Source: VXNF01 sp964291305 (GTDB taxonomy: Bacteria; Actinomycetota; Acidimicrobiia; Acidimicrobiales; CATQHL01). From it: a DNA stretch of 64,000 nucleotides. The stretch covers positions 248,001-312,000 of the forward strand of contig OZ219783.1 in NCBI GenBank assembly GCA_964291305.2, read 5' to 3'. Both the position numbers and the translations under genes were made by a program. This document shows positions 55,001 through 63,847 of the stretch, one piece after another; position 1 is the stretch's first letter, and the number at the start of each line of letters is the position of its first letter. The notes beneath the pieces were generated by a model that was given only the letters and a program-made list of their open reading frames with translations, did not search any database and had not been told where the DNA came from.

Positions 55001-55035
55001 CGGCTCCTCCTGCTGCTGACGCGTGACAATTTGTG

Positions 55036-55050
55036 GTTGGCGAATCCAAC
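55036..55050. promoter_or_regulatory. inverted repeat upstream of clpC
   Basis: GTTGG-CGAAT-CCAAC, 36 bases before the clpC ATG. Arms are perfect. It is not the ClgR, CtsR or HspR consensus as I know them. Confidence 0.3.
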
Positions 55051-55094
55051 TATGTATTCAACAACTCGGCTGCCACGCTCATTCCAAGTGTACA

Positions 55095-55108
55095 GGTGAG
55101 GCCTCACC
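55095..55108. promoter_or_regulatory. perfect 14-bp palindrome upstream of the prenyl synthase gene
   Basis: GGTGAGGCCTCACC, 28 bases before the GTG start, in the divergent gap with clpC. Possible operator. Confidence 0.35.
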
Positions 55109-55135
55109 GGGGGTATCCCGCTTTATCCTCGCAGC

Positions 55136-56155
55136 GTGGTAACGACCGACCCGGTCCTGGCACTTCCGAGCCTGAGCGCGGATCTGGAGCGGGTGGAGGA
55201 GCGCCTGCGGGCAGAACTCCAGTGCGATCTGGATTTCCTCTCGACGGTGGCGCGTCACCTAATCCATGCCGGAGGCAAGCGCATCCGACCTGGCCTGGCA
55301 ATCGCGGCCGCGGGAATTGCTGACCCGGAGGGCCGCAACGGCTCGGACGACTTGATTGCCGGGGCTGTGGCAGTCGAGTTGGTACACATGGGGTCGCTAT
55401 ATCACGACGATGTCATTGACGGTGCCACCACTCGGCGCAACGTGGCGAGTGTGAATGTCACCTGGGGAAACGCCACCGCGATCCTGGCCGGCGATTTCCT
55501 GCTGGCCCGTGCAAGCCAGATCGCGGCTTCTCTGGGCACCGAAGTGGCTGGACTGCTGGCCGCAACAATAGGCAAGCTGTGTGAGGGGCAGATCCGCGAG
55601 TATCAGGACGCCTTCAACTGCGACCGGACTGTGCGGGACTACGAGCTTTCTATTACTGGCAAGACAGCTTCACTCCTCGCCGCCTCATGTCGCATCGGTG
55701 CCATCGTGGCCGGGCTTCCCCCAGCGCTGACCGATGCGCTTTCGGACTTCGGCCACAGCTACGGGATGGCTTTCCAGATCGTGGACGACATTCTGGACGT
55801 GATTGCTACTGAGGACGAACTCGGCAAGCCGGCGGGCCACGACCTGAGAGAGGGCAACTACACCCTGCCTGTGCTGCTGGCCGTGCAATCGGAGGCGGGT
55901 GATCGGCTGCGTTCGATCCTTGGTCCGGGGCTCAGCCTCGCCGAAGCTCGCTCAGCTCGGCGGATCATCCGTGCGGGGTCGGGGGTAACCGAGGCGTACG
56001 CCTCGGCCTCCCTCTGGGCAGACCGCGCCGCCTCGGCGCTAGTAGATCTTCCGGACACGCCGGCAGCGGGAGCGCTGCGTGCCGCAGCGGATCATCTTCT
56101 CAGCAGGGTCGGTACGTCTGCGGACTCGCACCACTCCGGTGCTGTGGCAGACTAA
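55136..56155 (+). CDS. trans-polyprenyl diphosphate synthase
   Basis: A 339-residue all-helical prenyltransferase of the class I type. The first Asp-rich motif is HDDVID with the RRG-like TTRRN downstream; the second is FQIVDDILDV. GGKRIRPGL gives the diphosphate-binding lysine/arginines. It builds chains for menaquinone or similar; product length (C30-C40) cannot be read here. GTG start. Menaquinone-linked heptaprenyl/octaprenyl synthases look alike. Followed by three 14-base repeats and the IMPDH-like gene. Confidence 0.92.
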   Translation: MVTTDPVLALPSLSADLERVEERLRAELQCDLDFLSTVARHLIHAGGKRIRPGLAIAAAGIADPEGRNGSDDLIAGAVAVELVHMGSLYHDDVIDGATTRRNVASVNVTWGNATAILAGDFLLARASQIAASLGTEVAGLLAATIGKLCEGQIREYQDAFNCDRTVRDYELSITGKTASLLAASCRIGAIVAGLPPALTDALSDFGHSYGMAFQIVDDILDVIATEDELGKPAGHDLREGNYTLPVLLAVQSEAGDRLRSILGPGLSLAEARSARRIIRAGSGVTEAYASASLWADRAASALVDLPDTPAAGALRAAADHLLSRVGTSADSHHSGAVAD

Positions 56156-56197
56156 ATAGTGTCTGCTCGATAGTGTCTGCTCGATAGTGTCTGCTCG
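56156..56197. repeat. three perfect 14-bp tandem repeats
   Basis: ATAGTGTCTGCTCG is present three times without change (56156-56169, 56170-56183, 56184-56197), directly after the prenyl synthase stop. Copy number may be variable; it lies 69 bases before the next start codon. Confidence 0.9.
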
Positions 56198-56265
56198 CCG
56201 ACGCGATCGGGAGCGTGTCGGCTTTAAGGCTGCTCCCTCTCGACCGCACCGCTGGAGGTTCCGGC

Positions 56266-57339
56266 ATGCCGCTGGATGACTTGCGTTTTGGGCTCACTTA
56301 CGACGATGTGCTGCTGATTCCACGGCGCTCGCGGGTGCGTTCGCGCCACCAGGTGAGTCTCAACACCCGGCTTTCAGGGAACATCCAGCTGGACCTGCCG
56401 ATTGTGGCAGCCAACATGGACACTGTCTGCGGGGCGGAGATGGCTATTGCGCTGGCCCGCCTTGGTGGCATAGGCATCATCCACCGGTTTCTACCTAGCT
56501 ATGCCCACGCCACTGAGGTGGAGAAGGTAAAGCTGACGGGAGCGGATCTGCTGGTGGGCGTGGCCGTGGGGACCGATCACGACATGATGGAGCGCGCTAA
56601 AAGTTGTGTAGCCGCGGGTGCCGACGTGCTGGTATTGGACATTGCCCACGGTCACGCCGAACACGCTCTTGAAGGGGTAAAGCGGCTAAAGGACGCCTTT
56701 AGCGATATCGACTTGGTAGCGGGCAACGTGGCCACGGCAGCGGGCGCGGCCGATCTGGCGGCCGCAGGCGCTGACGCCATCAAGGTGGGTGTAGGACCAG
56801 GCGGTGTGTGTACTACCCGTCTGGTAGCAGGAGTGGGTATGCCGCAGCTGACCGCTATTGACGAGGCCGTGGCGGGGGCCGACGGTGTGCCAGTGATCGC
56901 CGACGGCGGCATCCGTAACTCCGGCGATATCGCTAAGGCGCTGGCCGCCGGAGCTGACACCGTCATGATCGGGAGTCTGTTCGCTGGCACAAAGGAAAGC
57001 CCCGGTGAGTTAGAACACTCCTCGAAGGGGCTGGTGAAGCGCATTCGAGGTATGGCCTCGCGCGAGGCCGTCGAGAGCCGAGCCGAGCGCCATGGCGAGG
57101 AGCTGGACGACGAGTACTTCGAACACCGTGCCCCTGAAGGTGTGGAGGGGCTGGTGCCCTACCAGGGGGAGGTCTCCAAGGTGCTGCACCAGTTGCTTGG
57201 TGGTGTGAAGAGCGCTATGAGCTACCTCGACGCCACCGACCTCGCAGAGTTCCGCCAGAACGCTGCTTTTGTGCGGGTCACTCCGGCCGGCCTGACCGAA
57301 AACCACCCACATGCGGCCATGGGCAGCGCAGTCAGCTAG
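56266..57339 (+). CDS. IMP dehydrogenase/GMP reductase family protein without CBS domains
   Basis: A 357-residue TIM-barrel enzyme. TYDDVLLIP opening, DIAHGHAEHALEGVKRLK, VGVGPGGVCTTR with the catalytic Cys, ADGGIRNSGDIAKALAAGADTVMIGSLFAGTKESPG, then a C-terminal LVPYQGEVSKVLHQLLGG. It lacks CBS domains. In the active-site flap IMPDH has an Arg-Tyr dyad (DRYFQ-like); here it is DEYFEHRAPEG, closer to the GMP reductase pattern. GMP reductase activity is therefore an alternative. ATG at 56266 has GGAGG 7 bases upstream, so the longer GTG frame from 56215 is not used. The next gene is a probable deaminase. Confidence 0.85.
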   Translation: MPLDDLRFGLTYDDVLLIPRRSRVRSRHQVSLNTRLSGNIQLDLPIVAANMDTVCGAEMAIALARLGGIGIIHRFLPSYAHATEVEKVKLTGADLLVGVAVGTDHDMMERAKSCVAAGADVLVLDIAHGHAEHALEGVKRLKDAFSDIDLVAGNVATAAGAADLAAAGADAIKVGVGPGGVCTTRLVAGVGMPQLTAIDEAVAGADGVPVIADGGIRNSGDIAKALAAGADTVMIGSLFAGTKESPGELEHSSKGLVKRIRGMASREAVESRAERHGEELDDEYFEHRAPEGVEGLVPYQGEVSKVLHQLLGGVKSAMSYLDATDLAEFRQNAAFVRVTPAGLTENHPHAAMGSAVS

Positions 57340-57404
57340 CAGAGCCGGCAATCTGTGTCCGAGCAAGCAGCGCCGCCGCGGCTCATCAGTGCCAGGGTGA
57401 GCCG

Positions 57405-58724
57405 ATGAATAGGGCGCAGAACCCCGGACGGGTGGTGCTTCGGGGCGGTCGCTGGCCCGGAGACTTGGCGCTAGCAGGCGGGCGTATTGTGGCGGTCGGC
57501 GAGGTGTCGCCTCAACCGGGTGACGAGATAGTCCGCTGCGACGGCGACATCATCACCGCCGGCTTGGTTAACACCCATCATCACCTCTACCAGTGGATGA
57601 CCCGCGGCCGGGCCGACGGCTGCGACCTCTTCAGCTGGCTGGTGACCCTGTATCCCATCTGGGGTCAGTTGGACCCCAGCGACGTGGGGGCAGCTGCCCG
57701 GGTGGGCCTGGCTGAGTTGGCTCTCAGCGGTGCCACCACAGTTTTTGATCACCACTATGTTGTGCCTCGCGGCGACGACACGGTGTTCGATGCCATTGTG
57801 GAGGCCGCCGGGGAGGTGGGCGTCCGGCTGGCGCTGTCTCGGGGATCGATGGACCTCGGCGAGAGCGAGGGTGGGTTACCTCCGGATCATCTGGTGGAGA
57901 ACCGTGACGACATCGGTGCCTCCACCGAGCGGCTCGCGGCTCAGTATCACGACGACGAGTGGGTTTCGATCGTGGTGGCTCCTTGCAGCCCCTTCTCGGT
58001 CAGTACCGGGCTGATGGTCGAGGCGGCTGAGCTGGCCCGACGCCTGGGGCTGCGCCTGCACACGCATCTGGTAGAGACGCTGGAGGAGCAGCAGCATTGC
58101 CTAGAGCGGTTCGGACGCCGTCCGGTTGAGGTGTTGGATGGCTGGGGTTGGATGGGTAGCGATGTCTGGCTGGCACACGGTATCCACCTCGAGAATGCCG
58201 AAATGGCCAGGCTCGGTGCTGCTGGCGTGGGAGTTGCCCACTGTCCGTCTAGCAATGCCCGGATTGCGGCTGGAATGTGTCCGGTTGTGGGTCTGCGCGG
58301 CGCTGGATCCCCGGTAGGCCTCGGGGTGGACGGAGTGGCCTCCAACGAGGTGGGAGGGCTATTCCCCGAGTTGCGTCAGGCGCTCTACACGGCCCGCCAG
58401 CGTGAGGCCAGAGCCGATGCCCTCATGCCCCAAGACGTGTTAGAGATGGCCACCGTTGGCGGGGCGGCCTGTCTAGGCCGCAGTGCCGAGTTGGGTCGCC
58501 TTGAAGTAGGCATGGCAGCTGACATCGCCGTCTGGCCCGCCGGAGATTTGGCGGACATCGCCGACCCCGAAACCGCGCTGGTGCTGGGCCCCGACCGCCG
58601 GGTGCGTCACCTCTTTGTGGGTGGTCGTCAGGTGGTGACCGATGGCGAACTGGCCGGTCTAAACCTCCGGGCTGCGCACCGGGAATTAGCCCGTCGCGCT
58701 GCCCGGCTGCACGACATTAGCTGA
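57405..58724 (+). CDS. ATZ/TRZ-type amidohydrolase, 8-oxoguanine deaminase-like
   Basis: A 439-residue metal-dependent deaminase. Metal ligands are complete: HxH at His58/His60 (NTHHHLYQW), His221 and Glu224 (LHTHLVETLEEQ), His258 (LAHGIHL) and Asp309 (GLGVDGVASNE). The N- and C-terminal strands form the composite beta-sandwich. The family removes an amino group from heterocycles such as guanine or 8-oxoguanine. With a GMP-reductase-like gene upstream, purine turnover is plausible. Full-length with a GTG-rich codon pattern like its neighbours; ATG at 57405. Confidence 0.88.
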   Translation: MNRAQNPGRVVLRGGRWPGDLALAGGRIVAVGEVSPQPGDEIVRCDGDIITAGLVNTHHHLYQWMTRGRADGCDLFSWLVTLYPIWGQLDPSDVGAAARVGLAELALSGATTVFDHHYVVPRGDDTVFDAIVEAAGEVGVRLALSRGSMDLGESEGGLPPDHLVENRDDIGASTERLAAQYHDDEWVSIVVAPCSPFSVSTGLMVEAAELARRLGLRLHTHLVETLEEQQHCLERFGRRPVEVLDGWGWMGSDVWLAHGIHLENAEMARLGAAGVGVAHCPSSNARIAAGMCPVVGLRGAGSPVGLGVDGVASNEVGGLFPELRQALYTARQREARADALMPQDVLEMATVGGAACLGRSAELGRLEVGMAADIAVWPAGDLADIADPETALVLGPDRRVRHLFVGGRQVVTDGELAGLNLRAAHRELARRAARLHDIS

Positions 58725-58767
58725 GAGCAGAGCGGCTAGGCGCGTCGCGACCCATTACCATCGCCAC

Positions 58768-60120
58768 ATGGATTTGCTGGTGGTGGGCGGTGCGGAGTTG
58801 CTGTGGACTGGTCGCCGCGAGCTGGCAGGTGCTCAGATCTTGTGCCAGCAGGGGGTGGTTGCTGAGGTTGACTCCGGGCCGAGCCTTCTGCCTGGGAACT
58901 CGGCAGAGCAGAGTGCCGCCAGTGCAGCGCCAGGAGAGCTGTTGGATGCATCTGGCTGTGTCGTGATCCCCGGGCTTGTCAACGCTCACCATCATCTGCT
59001 TCAGTCAGCATTCCGGACCCTGGAAGGCACCCGCCATGTTCGCATGGATCGCTGGTTGGCCAGGATGGGTGACTACTACCGGCGTGCCGGGGTGGACGCA
59101 GAACTGACAGCCGCGGCGGCTGCTGTCGGCGTTGCTGAAGGTCTGCTGGCGGGGGTCACTACCGTGGCCGACCACCACCTCACGTGGCCACCGGATCAAG
59201 ATCCCAGCGAGTTGGCCGCGGCAACCATCTCCGCTGCGGCGGAGCTGGGGTCTCGGCTGGTATTCGTGCGGGGCACCGCCGGTGACGATGCCCAAGTGGC
59301 GGCAACTTCTACCGAAGCGCTTGTAGCCCGCTACGGAGCTGGTGACCCATACGGGATGCTTCAGATCGCCTGCGGTCCCGCCGGCGTGCACTCCGACGGT
59401 CCAGAGACGTTCGCCGCGCTCTCCGAGGTGGCGGCCCGCTACGGGCTGCGCCGCCGCACGCAGGCCAATGAGCAAGTGGATGTCGCAAGGGCGGCGCAAC
59501 GGTGGGGCCGCCGGCCGATCGACTTGCTTGAAGACTGGGGATGGCTAGGACCCGACGTAACAGTGGCTCATCTCTGCGAGATAACTGCCGGCGAGCGTGC
59601 CCGCGTTGCCGCCTCTGGCGCGCACGTCACCCACGCCCCGGGCTGCGACGTGCCGATGGGCTGGGGCGTGGCGGAAGTGGGTGCCCTGCTGGACGCCGGG
59701 GTCTCGGTGGGCCTGGGCACCAGCGGTGGCGGTAGCAACGACGCCGGCCACCTGCTGGCCGACGCCCGGCTTGGCTTGCAAGTCGGCGGGCTGACTTCCC
59801 GGCCGCCTACCGCGCGGGAGTTGTTGACCATGGCCACGGCGGGTTCGGCGGCCGGTCTCGGTCGAAACGAGCTTGGCCACCTGGAGGTCGGCGCAGCTGC
59901 CGATTTGTGCTGCTACGACATCAGCGGCGTGGCCGACGCCGGCGTGGCCGATCCGCTTGCCGGACTGCTATGGGCTAATCCCGGTCGCAGGCCCCGCCAC
60001 GTGGTGGTAGCGGGCAAGGTGGTGGTGCGCGACGGACAACTGCAGACCGCCGAGGCGCCGCTGCTGGCTGAGAGGCTCAGGAACCTGACACGTCGTCGGC
60101 TTAGCCTCGGGATGCGCTAG
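58768..60120 (+). CDS. ATZ/TRZ amidohydrolase paralogue with altered metal site
   Basis: A 450-residue relative of the preceding gene. HxH at His74/His76 (NAHHHLLQ) and His268 (VAHLCE) remain, and Glu235 remains (TQANEQ). However, the third His ligand is Gln232 (TQANE versus HTHLVE upstream), and the catalytic Asp is Ser319 (GLGTSGGGSND versus GLGVDGVASN). A standard mononuclear metal centre is therefore unlikely. It may be a non-catalytic partner of the preceding enzyme, or use different chemistry. It begins 43 bases after that gene and ends 3 bases before the flavoprotein. Confidence 0.82.
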   Translation: MDLLVVGGAELLWTGRRELAGAQILCQQGVVAEVDSGPSLLPGNSAEQSAASAAPGELLDASGCVVIPGLVNAHHHLLQSAFRTLEGTRHVRMDRWLARMGDYYRRAGVDAELTAAAAAVGVAEGLLAGVTTVADHHLTWPPDQDPSELAAATISAAAELGSRLVFVRGTAGDDAQVAATSTEALVARYGAGDPYGMLQIACGPAGVHSDGPETFAALSEVAARYGLRRRTQANEQVDVARAAQRWGRRPIDLLEDWGWLGPDVTVAHLCEITAGERARVAASGAHVTHAPGCDVPMGWGVAEVGALLDAGVSVGLGTSGGGSNDAGHLLADARLGLQVGGLTSRPPTARELLTMATAGSAAGLGRNELGHLEVGAAADLCCYDISGVADAGVADPLAGLLWANPGRRPRHVVVAGKVVVRDGQLQTAEAPLLAERLRNLTRRRLSLGMR

Positions 60121-60123
60121 TCC

Positions 60124-61683
60124 ATGGGGATGGGTGACTCTATGGGTGGCTCGATAGATGTCACAGTCATAGGCGGGGGCCACAACGGCCTTATCGCCGC
60201 TGCCTACTTGGCTCGGGCCGGGTTACAGACGGTTCTGCTGGAGGCCCGCTCTGCTGTCGGCGGGTGTGCCTCCACCGTGGCGGCGGCAGGTGCCAGAGTG
60301 AACATTTGCAACTGTGACCATTTGTTGGTGCGGGCTATGCCCATCGCTGATGAACTCAATTTGGCGAGTTTCGGTTTGCGATACCTAGATGTGCAGCCTG
60401 TCGGAATACACCGATTCTGGGATGGGCACGCCCCATGGGTGGCTAGTCATGACCTGGATGTCACCCTCGAGGCACTAAGGCGCAGCTACCCCAACGAGGT
60501 GGAGGGCTATCGTCGCTACTTCCAGGCAGCCAGGCCGGTGGCGGAGTTGGTGATCGCCCTGGCTCAGCACACCCCGGGACCGTCCTCGCTAGCGAAGGTG
60601 CTGGGGCGCTACCCCAACGCGGCGTCGCGGCTGTGGGCGTGGTCGCGGCGCTCTGCCCAATCTTTGCTGGGCGACTTCTTTGGTCACGAGGCGCTAATGC
60701 TCCCGGCGCTGGCCACTGGGCCGGTGGTCTGGGGGCTCGATGGCTCCACCGGCGGCACCGGGCTCGGCGCGCTGGGCTACGCCATGCGCCACCTTGTTCA
60801 GCTGGGGCGTCCCGCCGGGGGGAGCGGCGCCCTTACCGACGCGGTGAGTCGGTGCTTCGTGGCGGCCGGAGGGGAGGTGCGCTGCAACACGCCCGTGCAG
60901 TCCGTGCTAATGACCAAACGAACAGGCAGCAGCGCCAAGGTGGCGGGCGTGCGGCTGGCCGATGGGGAGGTTGTGGAGTCAGCTGCGGTGGTGGTGGCCT
61001 GCGACCCTGCGGCGGTAGCGCTCGAGGGGGCCAGCCTGCCTCAGCGGTTCCAGCGGACTTGGGTGCCTGCCGCCCGCGACGGCTACGAGTCGAAAGTCGA
61101 CGCCGCCCTCACGGCTGCGCCGGTCTACCGACAGGCGGCCCCCGGGTTAGACGCAGCGGAAACGTTAGTGCCCACTACGTTCGTCCTACCGGGGCTCGAC
61201 GGGCTGCGCGGGGCTCTAGGGGCTGCATCTGCTGGCCGGGTGGCGGAGCGTCCGGTGTTCTTCGCCAACGTCCCTTCGGTGCTAGACCCTGAGATGAGCC
61301 CGTCTGCAGGGGGCGAAGTGTTCAGCCTGGAAGTCCTCTACACGCCGTATGACCTTGCCGGCGGCTGGCCTGGTGCTACCGAGCCGGAGCGATGGCTGCG
61401 GCGCTTCAGCGAATGGGTGCAGCCTGGATTCGCCGAGACCATCGTGGACTGGCGGGTCATGACGCCGCTGAGCTACGAGCAGCAGTTCGGAATGCCTCGA
61501 GGTCACGCCGCTTCGTTCTCTGGGTCACCGCTATCGGCATTGCTGGGCCGGCCGCGCCACCTCACCCGATACACCACTCCGGTTAGCGGGCTCTTCTGCG
61601 CTGGAGCGGCCACGTTCCCCGGGGCGGGCGTCTGGGGGGCCTCGGGGCGCAACGTTGCCTCGGTCGTGACCCGGTGGTTATGA
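60124..61683 (+). CDS. phytoene dehydrogenase-like FAD/NAD(P) oxidoreductase
   Basis: A 519-residue flavoprotein of the CrtI/amine oxidase superfamily. N-terminal GGGHNGLIAAAYLARAG with LLEARSAVGGCASTV (FAD-binding), a middle substrate domain, and the C-terminal GLFCAGAATFPGAGVWGASGRNVASVV typical of the family. No carotenoid partners (CrtB) are nearby, so desaturation of another substrate in the amidohydrolase pathway is more likely. Starts 3 bases after the paralogue gene; ATG at 60124 with later in-frame ATGs at 60130 and 60142 as alternatives. Confidence 0.85.
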   Translation: MGMGDSMGGSIDVTVIGGGHNGLIAAAYLARAGLQTVLLEARSAVGGCASTVAAAGARVNICNCDHLLVRAMPIADELNLASFGLRYLDVQPVGIHRFWDGHAPWVASHDLDVTLEALRRSYPNEVEGYRRYFQAARPVAELVIALAQHTPGPSSLAKVLGRYPNAASRLWAWSRRSAQSLLGDFFGHEALMLPALATGPVVWGLDGSTGGTGLGALGYAMRHLVQLGRPAGGSGALTDAVSRCFVAAGGEVRCNTPVQSVLMTKRTGSSAKVAGVRLADGEVVESAAVVVACDPAAVALEGASLPQRFQRTWVPAARDGYESKVDAALTAAPVYRQAAPGLDAAETLVPTTFVLPGLDGLRGALGAASAGRVAERPVFFANVPSVLDPEMSPSAGGEVFSLEVLYTPYDLAGGWPGATEPERWLRRFSEWVQPGFAETIVDWRVMTPLSYEQQFGMPRGHAASFSGSPLSALLGRPRHLTRYTTPVSGLFCAGAATFPGAGVWGASGRNVASVVTRWL

Positions 61684-61741
61684 GCGTCACTGGTGGCCCA
61701 ACTGCCGGTTACCTAACTATGGGTGCCGCTAGCGTGGCTAT

Positions 61742-62530
61742 ATGACTTCCCGCAGCGAGCAACGGCGACTCGAGAACCTCACCGCCCCGGAGATCTCCGA
61801 GCGGATAGGCCCCAGCTCGGTACTGGTCTGGCCGATAGGCGCCGTGGAGCAGCACGGGCCGCATCTCCCGCTTTCGGTGGACCACGTAATTGCGGAAGAG
61901 TCTGCGCGGGCGGCGCTAGCTGAGTGTGGCGAGGAGGCCGACGCCTGGCTGCTGCCGACGCTCTCGGTGTCTAAGTCCGACGAGCACTCCTGGTCGCCGG
62001 GTTCGCTGTGGCTCTCGAGCGAGACGCTGCTAGCGGTGATTAACGATGTGGGGCGGTCGGCAGCCACCACTGGAGCCGAGCGGCTGGTCTTCTGTAACGC
62101 CCACGGCGGCAACTCGGCCTTACTGGGCGTGGCTTGTCGCGAGCTGAGGCGCCGGTCCGGTTTGCGGACGTTCCTAGTGCATCCTTTCGTGCCCCCGGAT
62201 CACGGCGGCCACCCCAGCAGCACCGACGAGTTGGGTATGGGCATTCACGGAGGCCACGACGAGACATCGGTCATGCTGCACCTGCGCCCAGACTTGGTCC
62301 GGATGGACCGTGCCGTCCGCCGGGTACCCGAGGGACTGGCTAAGCAGACTCACGTGCGTTTCGGCGGTTTGACCACCTTCGGTTGGCTGTCCAACGACTT
62401 CGGCCCCGACGGCCATATCGGTGACCCCACAGGTGCCACCGCCGAGGCTGGCAAGCGCCTCTTCGAAACCGCTGTCGGCCTAGTCGCCGAGCAACTTGTA
62501 GAGATCAGCACTTTCAACTTCGGCCGGTAG
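61742..62530 (+). CDS. creatininase family cyclic-amide hydrolase
   Basis: A 262-residue creatininase/MftE-like protein. Metal motifs: GAVEQHGPHLPLSVDH (Glu, His, Asp), CNAHGGN and GIHGGHDETS with the Glu. The family opens cyclic amides or removes formyl or peptide groups (creatininase, FAPy deformylase, mycofactocin MftE). No mycofactocin genes are visible, so it likely serves the amidohydrolase cluster. ATG at 61742, 58 bases after the flavoprotein; last gene of the run. Confidence 0.9.
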   Translation: MTSRSEQRRLENLTAPEISERIGPSSVLVWPIGAVEQHGPHLPLSVDHVIAEESARAALAECGEEADAWLLPTLSVSKSDEHSWSPGSLWLSSETLLAVINDVGRSAATTGAERLVFCNAHGGNSALLGVACRELRRRSGLRTFLVHPFVPPDHGGHPSSTDELGMGIHGGHDETSVMLHLRPDLVRMDRAVRRVPEGLAKQTHVRFGGLTTFGWLSNDFGPDGHIGDPTGATAEAGKRLFETAVGLVAEQLVEISTFNFGR

Positions 62531-62577
62531 CGGCTGGCCGCCTCTGACGTTGGCCTCGAGGCTGCTCTACTTATGCA

Positions 62578-63831
62578 TTAGCTTGTGCAGCCCCTGCCGT
62601 CGCCGTCTCGGTCCAGCCGGTAAGGGTCAGTGTCCGGGTGAATTACGGTTACGGGTTTCTGGTTTAGTTCGTCGAGCAATGATCGGGGGTACGACGAGTT
62701 GGGGTCCGGGCGGATGACGGTCACCGGTTTCTGGTCGGGGCTCAGGTCGTCGCAGTTCAGGGCGTCGCCGGGCAGGTTCGGTAGGCAGGGCTCGTATAAG
62801 GGGTGGCATTCGCCCGTCGGTTCAGGGCTTATCACGGCTGGGGGAGCGGGCTGGGGCGTTACCCGCCGCGCTATCTGATCGTTAGGCACGCTGTCGATGG
62901 TGCAGCCGGTCAAACCGCTTGCCAGTGCCTCGAAGTCCTGGTGGGTGATCGAGAGTTGCCAGGCGATCTTCACCGTGGCGTACTGCACTAGGTATCCGCA
63001 GAGAGCGCCTGGAGCGCTGGGGCTGTAGTCGGCAGGCCCGCGGTCGGACTTGAATCGGTTCTCGCCAGCGGCGATGGCGTTTAGGTTGCCCAAGTCGTTG
63101 CTGAATCGGTCCAGCCGCTCATCAGTCCAGTCCCGGGCGCCCGATACCCAGGCGTCGGCAAGCGCCACCACGTGGTCCACGTCAAGGTACCCCGGGTTGG
63201 TATAGGTGCGGCCGGTGTACGAATCAAGCCACTCCCCCGACGCCACGGCGCAACCATCGGGAGTCATGGAGAAGTAGGCCGCTTCGGATTGCAGCACCTC
63301 ATGGCGGGTGTTCACGCAGTCCCCGTCGGCGTCACGCCAACCGGCGAAGCGGTCACGGTCATAGTCAGGAATGTTCGCACTTGGTTCTGCGATTAGCGGT
63401 CGCAACTTTTCGATCAGTGCCGTTGTGGGATCTGGCGCCGATAACTCACTTGTCTCGTTTGTTGCTGCGTCCTCGGGCGGTGGGGTTCGTGCGGCACTTT
63501 CGTCGGCTGCCTCTTCTTGGGTCGAAGTACGTTCGGCAGCGGTCCCCCCTCCGGTCGTGTCTTCGGGCGCGGCCGCGTCGTCGGGCCCTGTAGCGGTCTC
63601 GTCACTGGCCGTTTCTTCGGGCGCGGCTGCTAACTCAGGCCTGGTTGTGTCGTCGGCCCCAGCCTCACTGTCTACGGGATCGACGGCTTCATCGGCAGCG
63701 GGCGCCGGTGAGCCCGCGACTGGGTCGCCTGCTGCTAGTTCGCTTCCAGAGAACAGCGTGCCGGCAACCACGATCGCAGTCACGGCCACTGCCAAGAGCA
63801 GCAGTATCCGCACCAACGGACTCTGTGGCAT
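62578..63831 (-). CDS. secreted or membrane-anchored HNH-family nuclease with Excalibur-like C-terminus
   Basis: A 417-residue protein. An N-terminal membrane anchor or signal (LVRILLLLAVAVTAIVVAGTLF) and a long acidic Thr/Glu/Ala linker (~35-135) precede a DUF1524/HNH-type domain: DGDCVNTRHEVLQSEA, DVDHVVALADAW (the nuclease His), and DLGNLNAIAAGENRFKSDRGPADYSP. The C-terminal Excalibur-like part has CHPLYEPCLPNLPGDALNCDDL and ends DRDGDGRGC (calcium-type). Between them QKPVTVIRPD and QKPVTVIHPD show a ~30-residue internal duplication. ATG 63831 is chosen for its signal peptide; a GTG at 63861 would fall inside a 36-bp repeat. Confidence 0.82.
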   Translation of the reverse strand: MPQSPLVRILLLLAVAVTAIVVAGTLFSGSELAAGDPVAGSPAPAADEAVDPVDSEAGADDTTRPELAAAPEETASDETATGPDDAAAPEDTTGGGTAAERTSTQEEAADESAARTPPPEDAATNETSELSAPDPTTALIEKLRPLIAEPSANIPDYDRDRFAGWRDADGDCVNTRHEVLQSEAAYFSMTPDGCAVASGEWLDSYTGRTYTNPGYLDVDHVVALADAWVSGARDWTDERLDRFSNDLGNLNAIAAGENRFKSDRGPADYSPSAPGALCGYLVQYATVKIAWQLSITHQDFEALASGLTGCTIDSVPNDQIARRVTPQPAPPAVISPEPTGECHPLYEPCLPNLPGDALNCDDLSPDQKPVTVIRPDPNSSYPRSLLDELNQKPVTVIHPDTDPYRLDRDGDGRGCTS

Positions 63832-63847
63832 AAAGCCATGTCTAACT

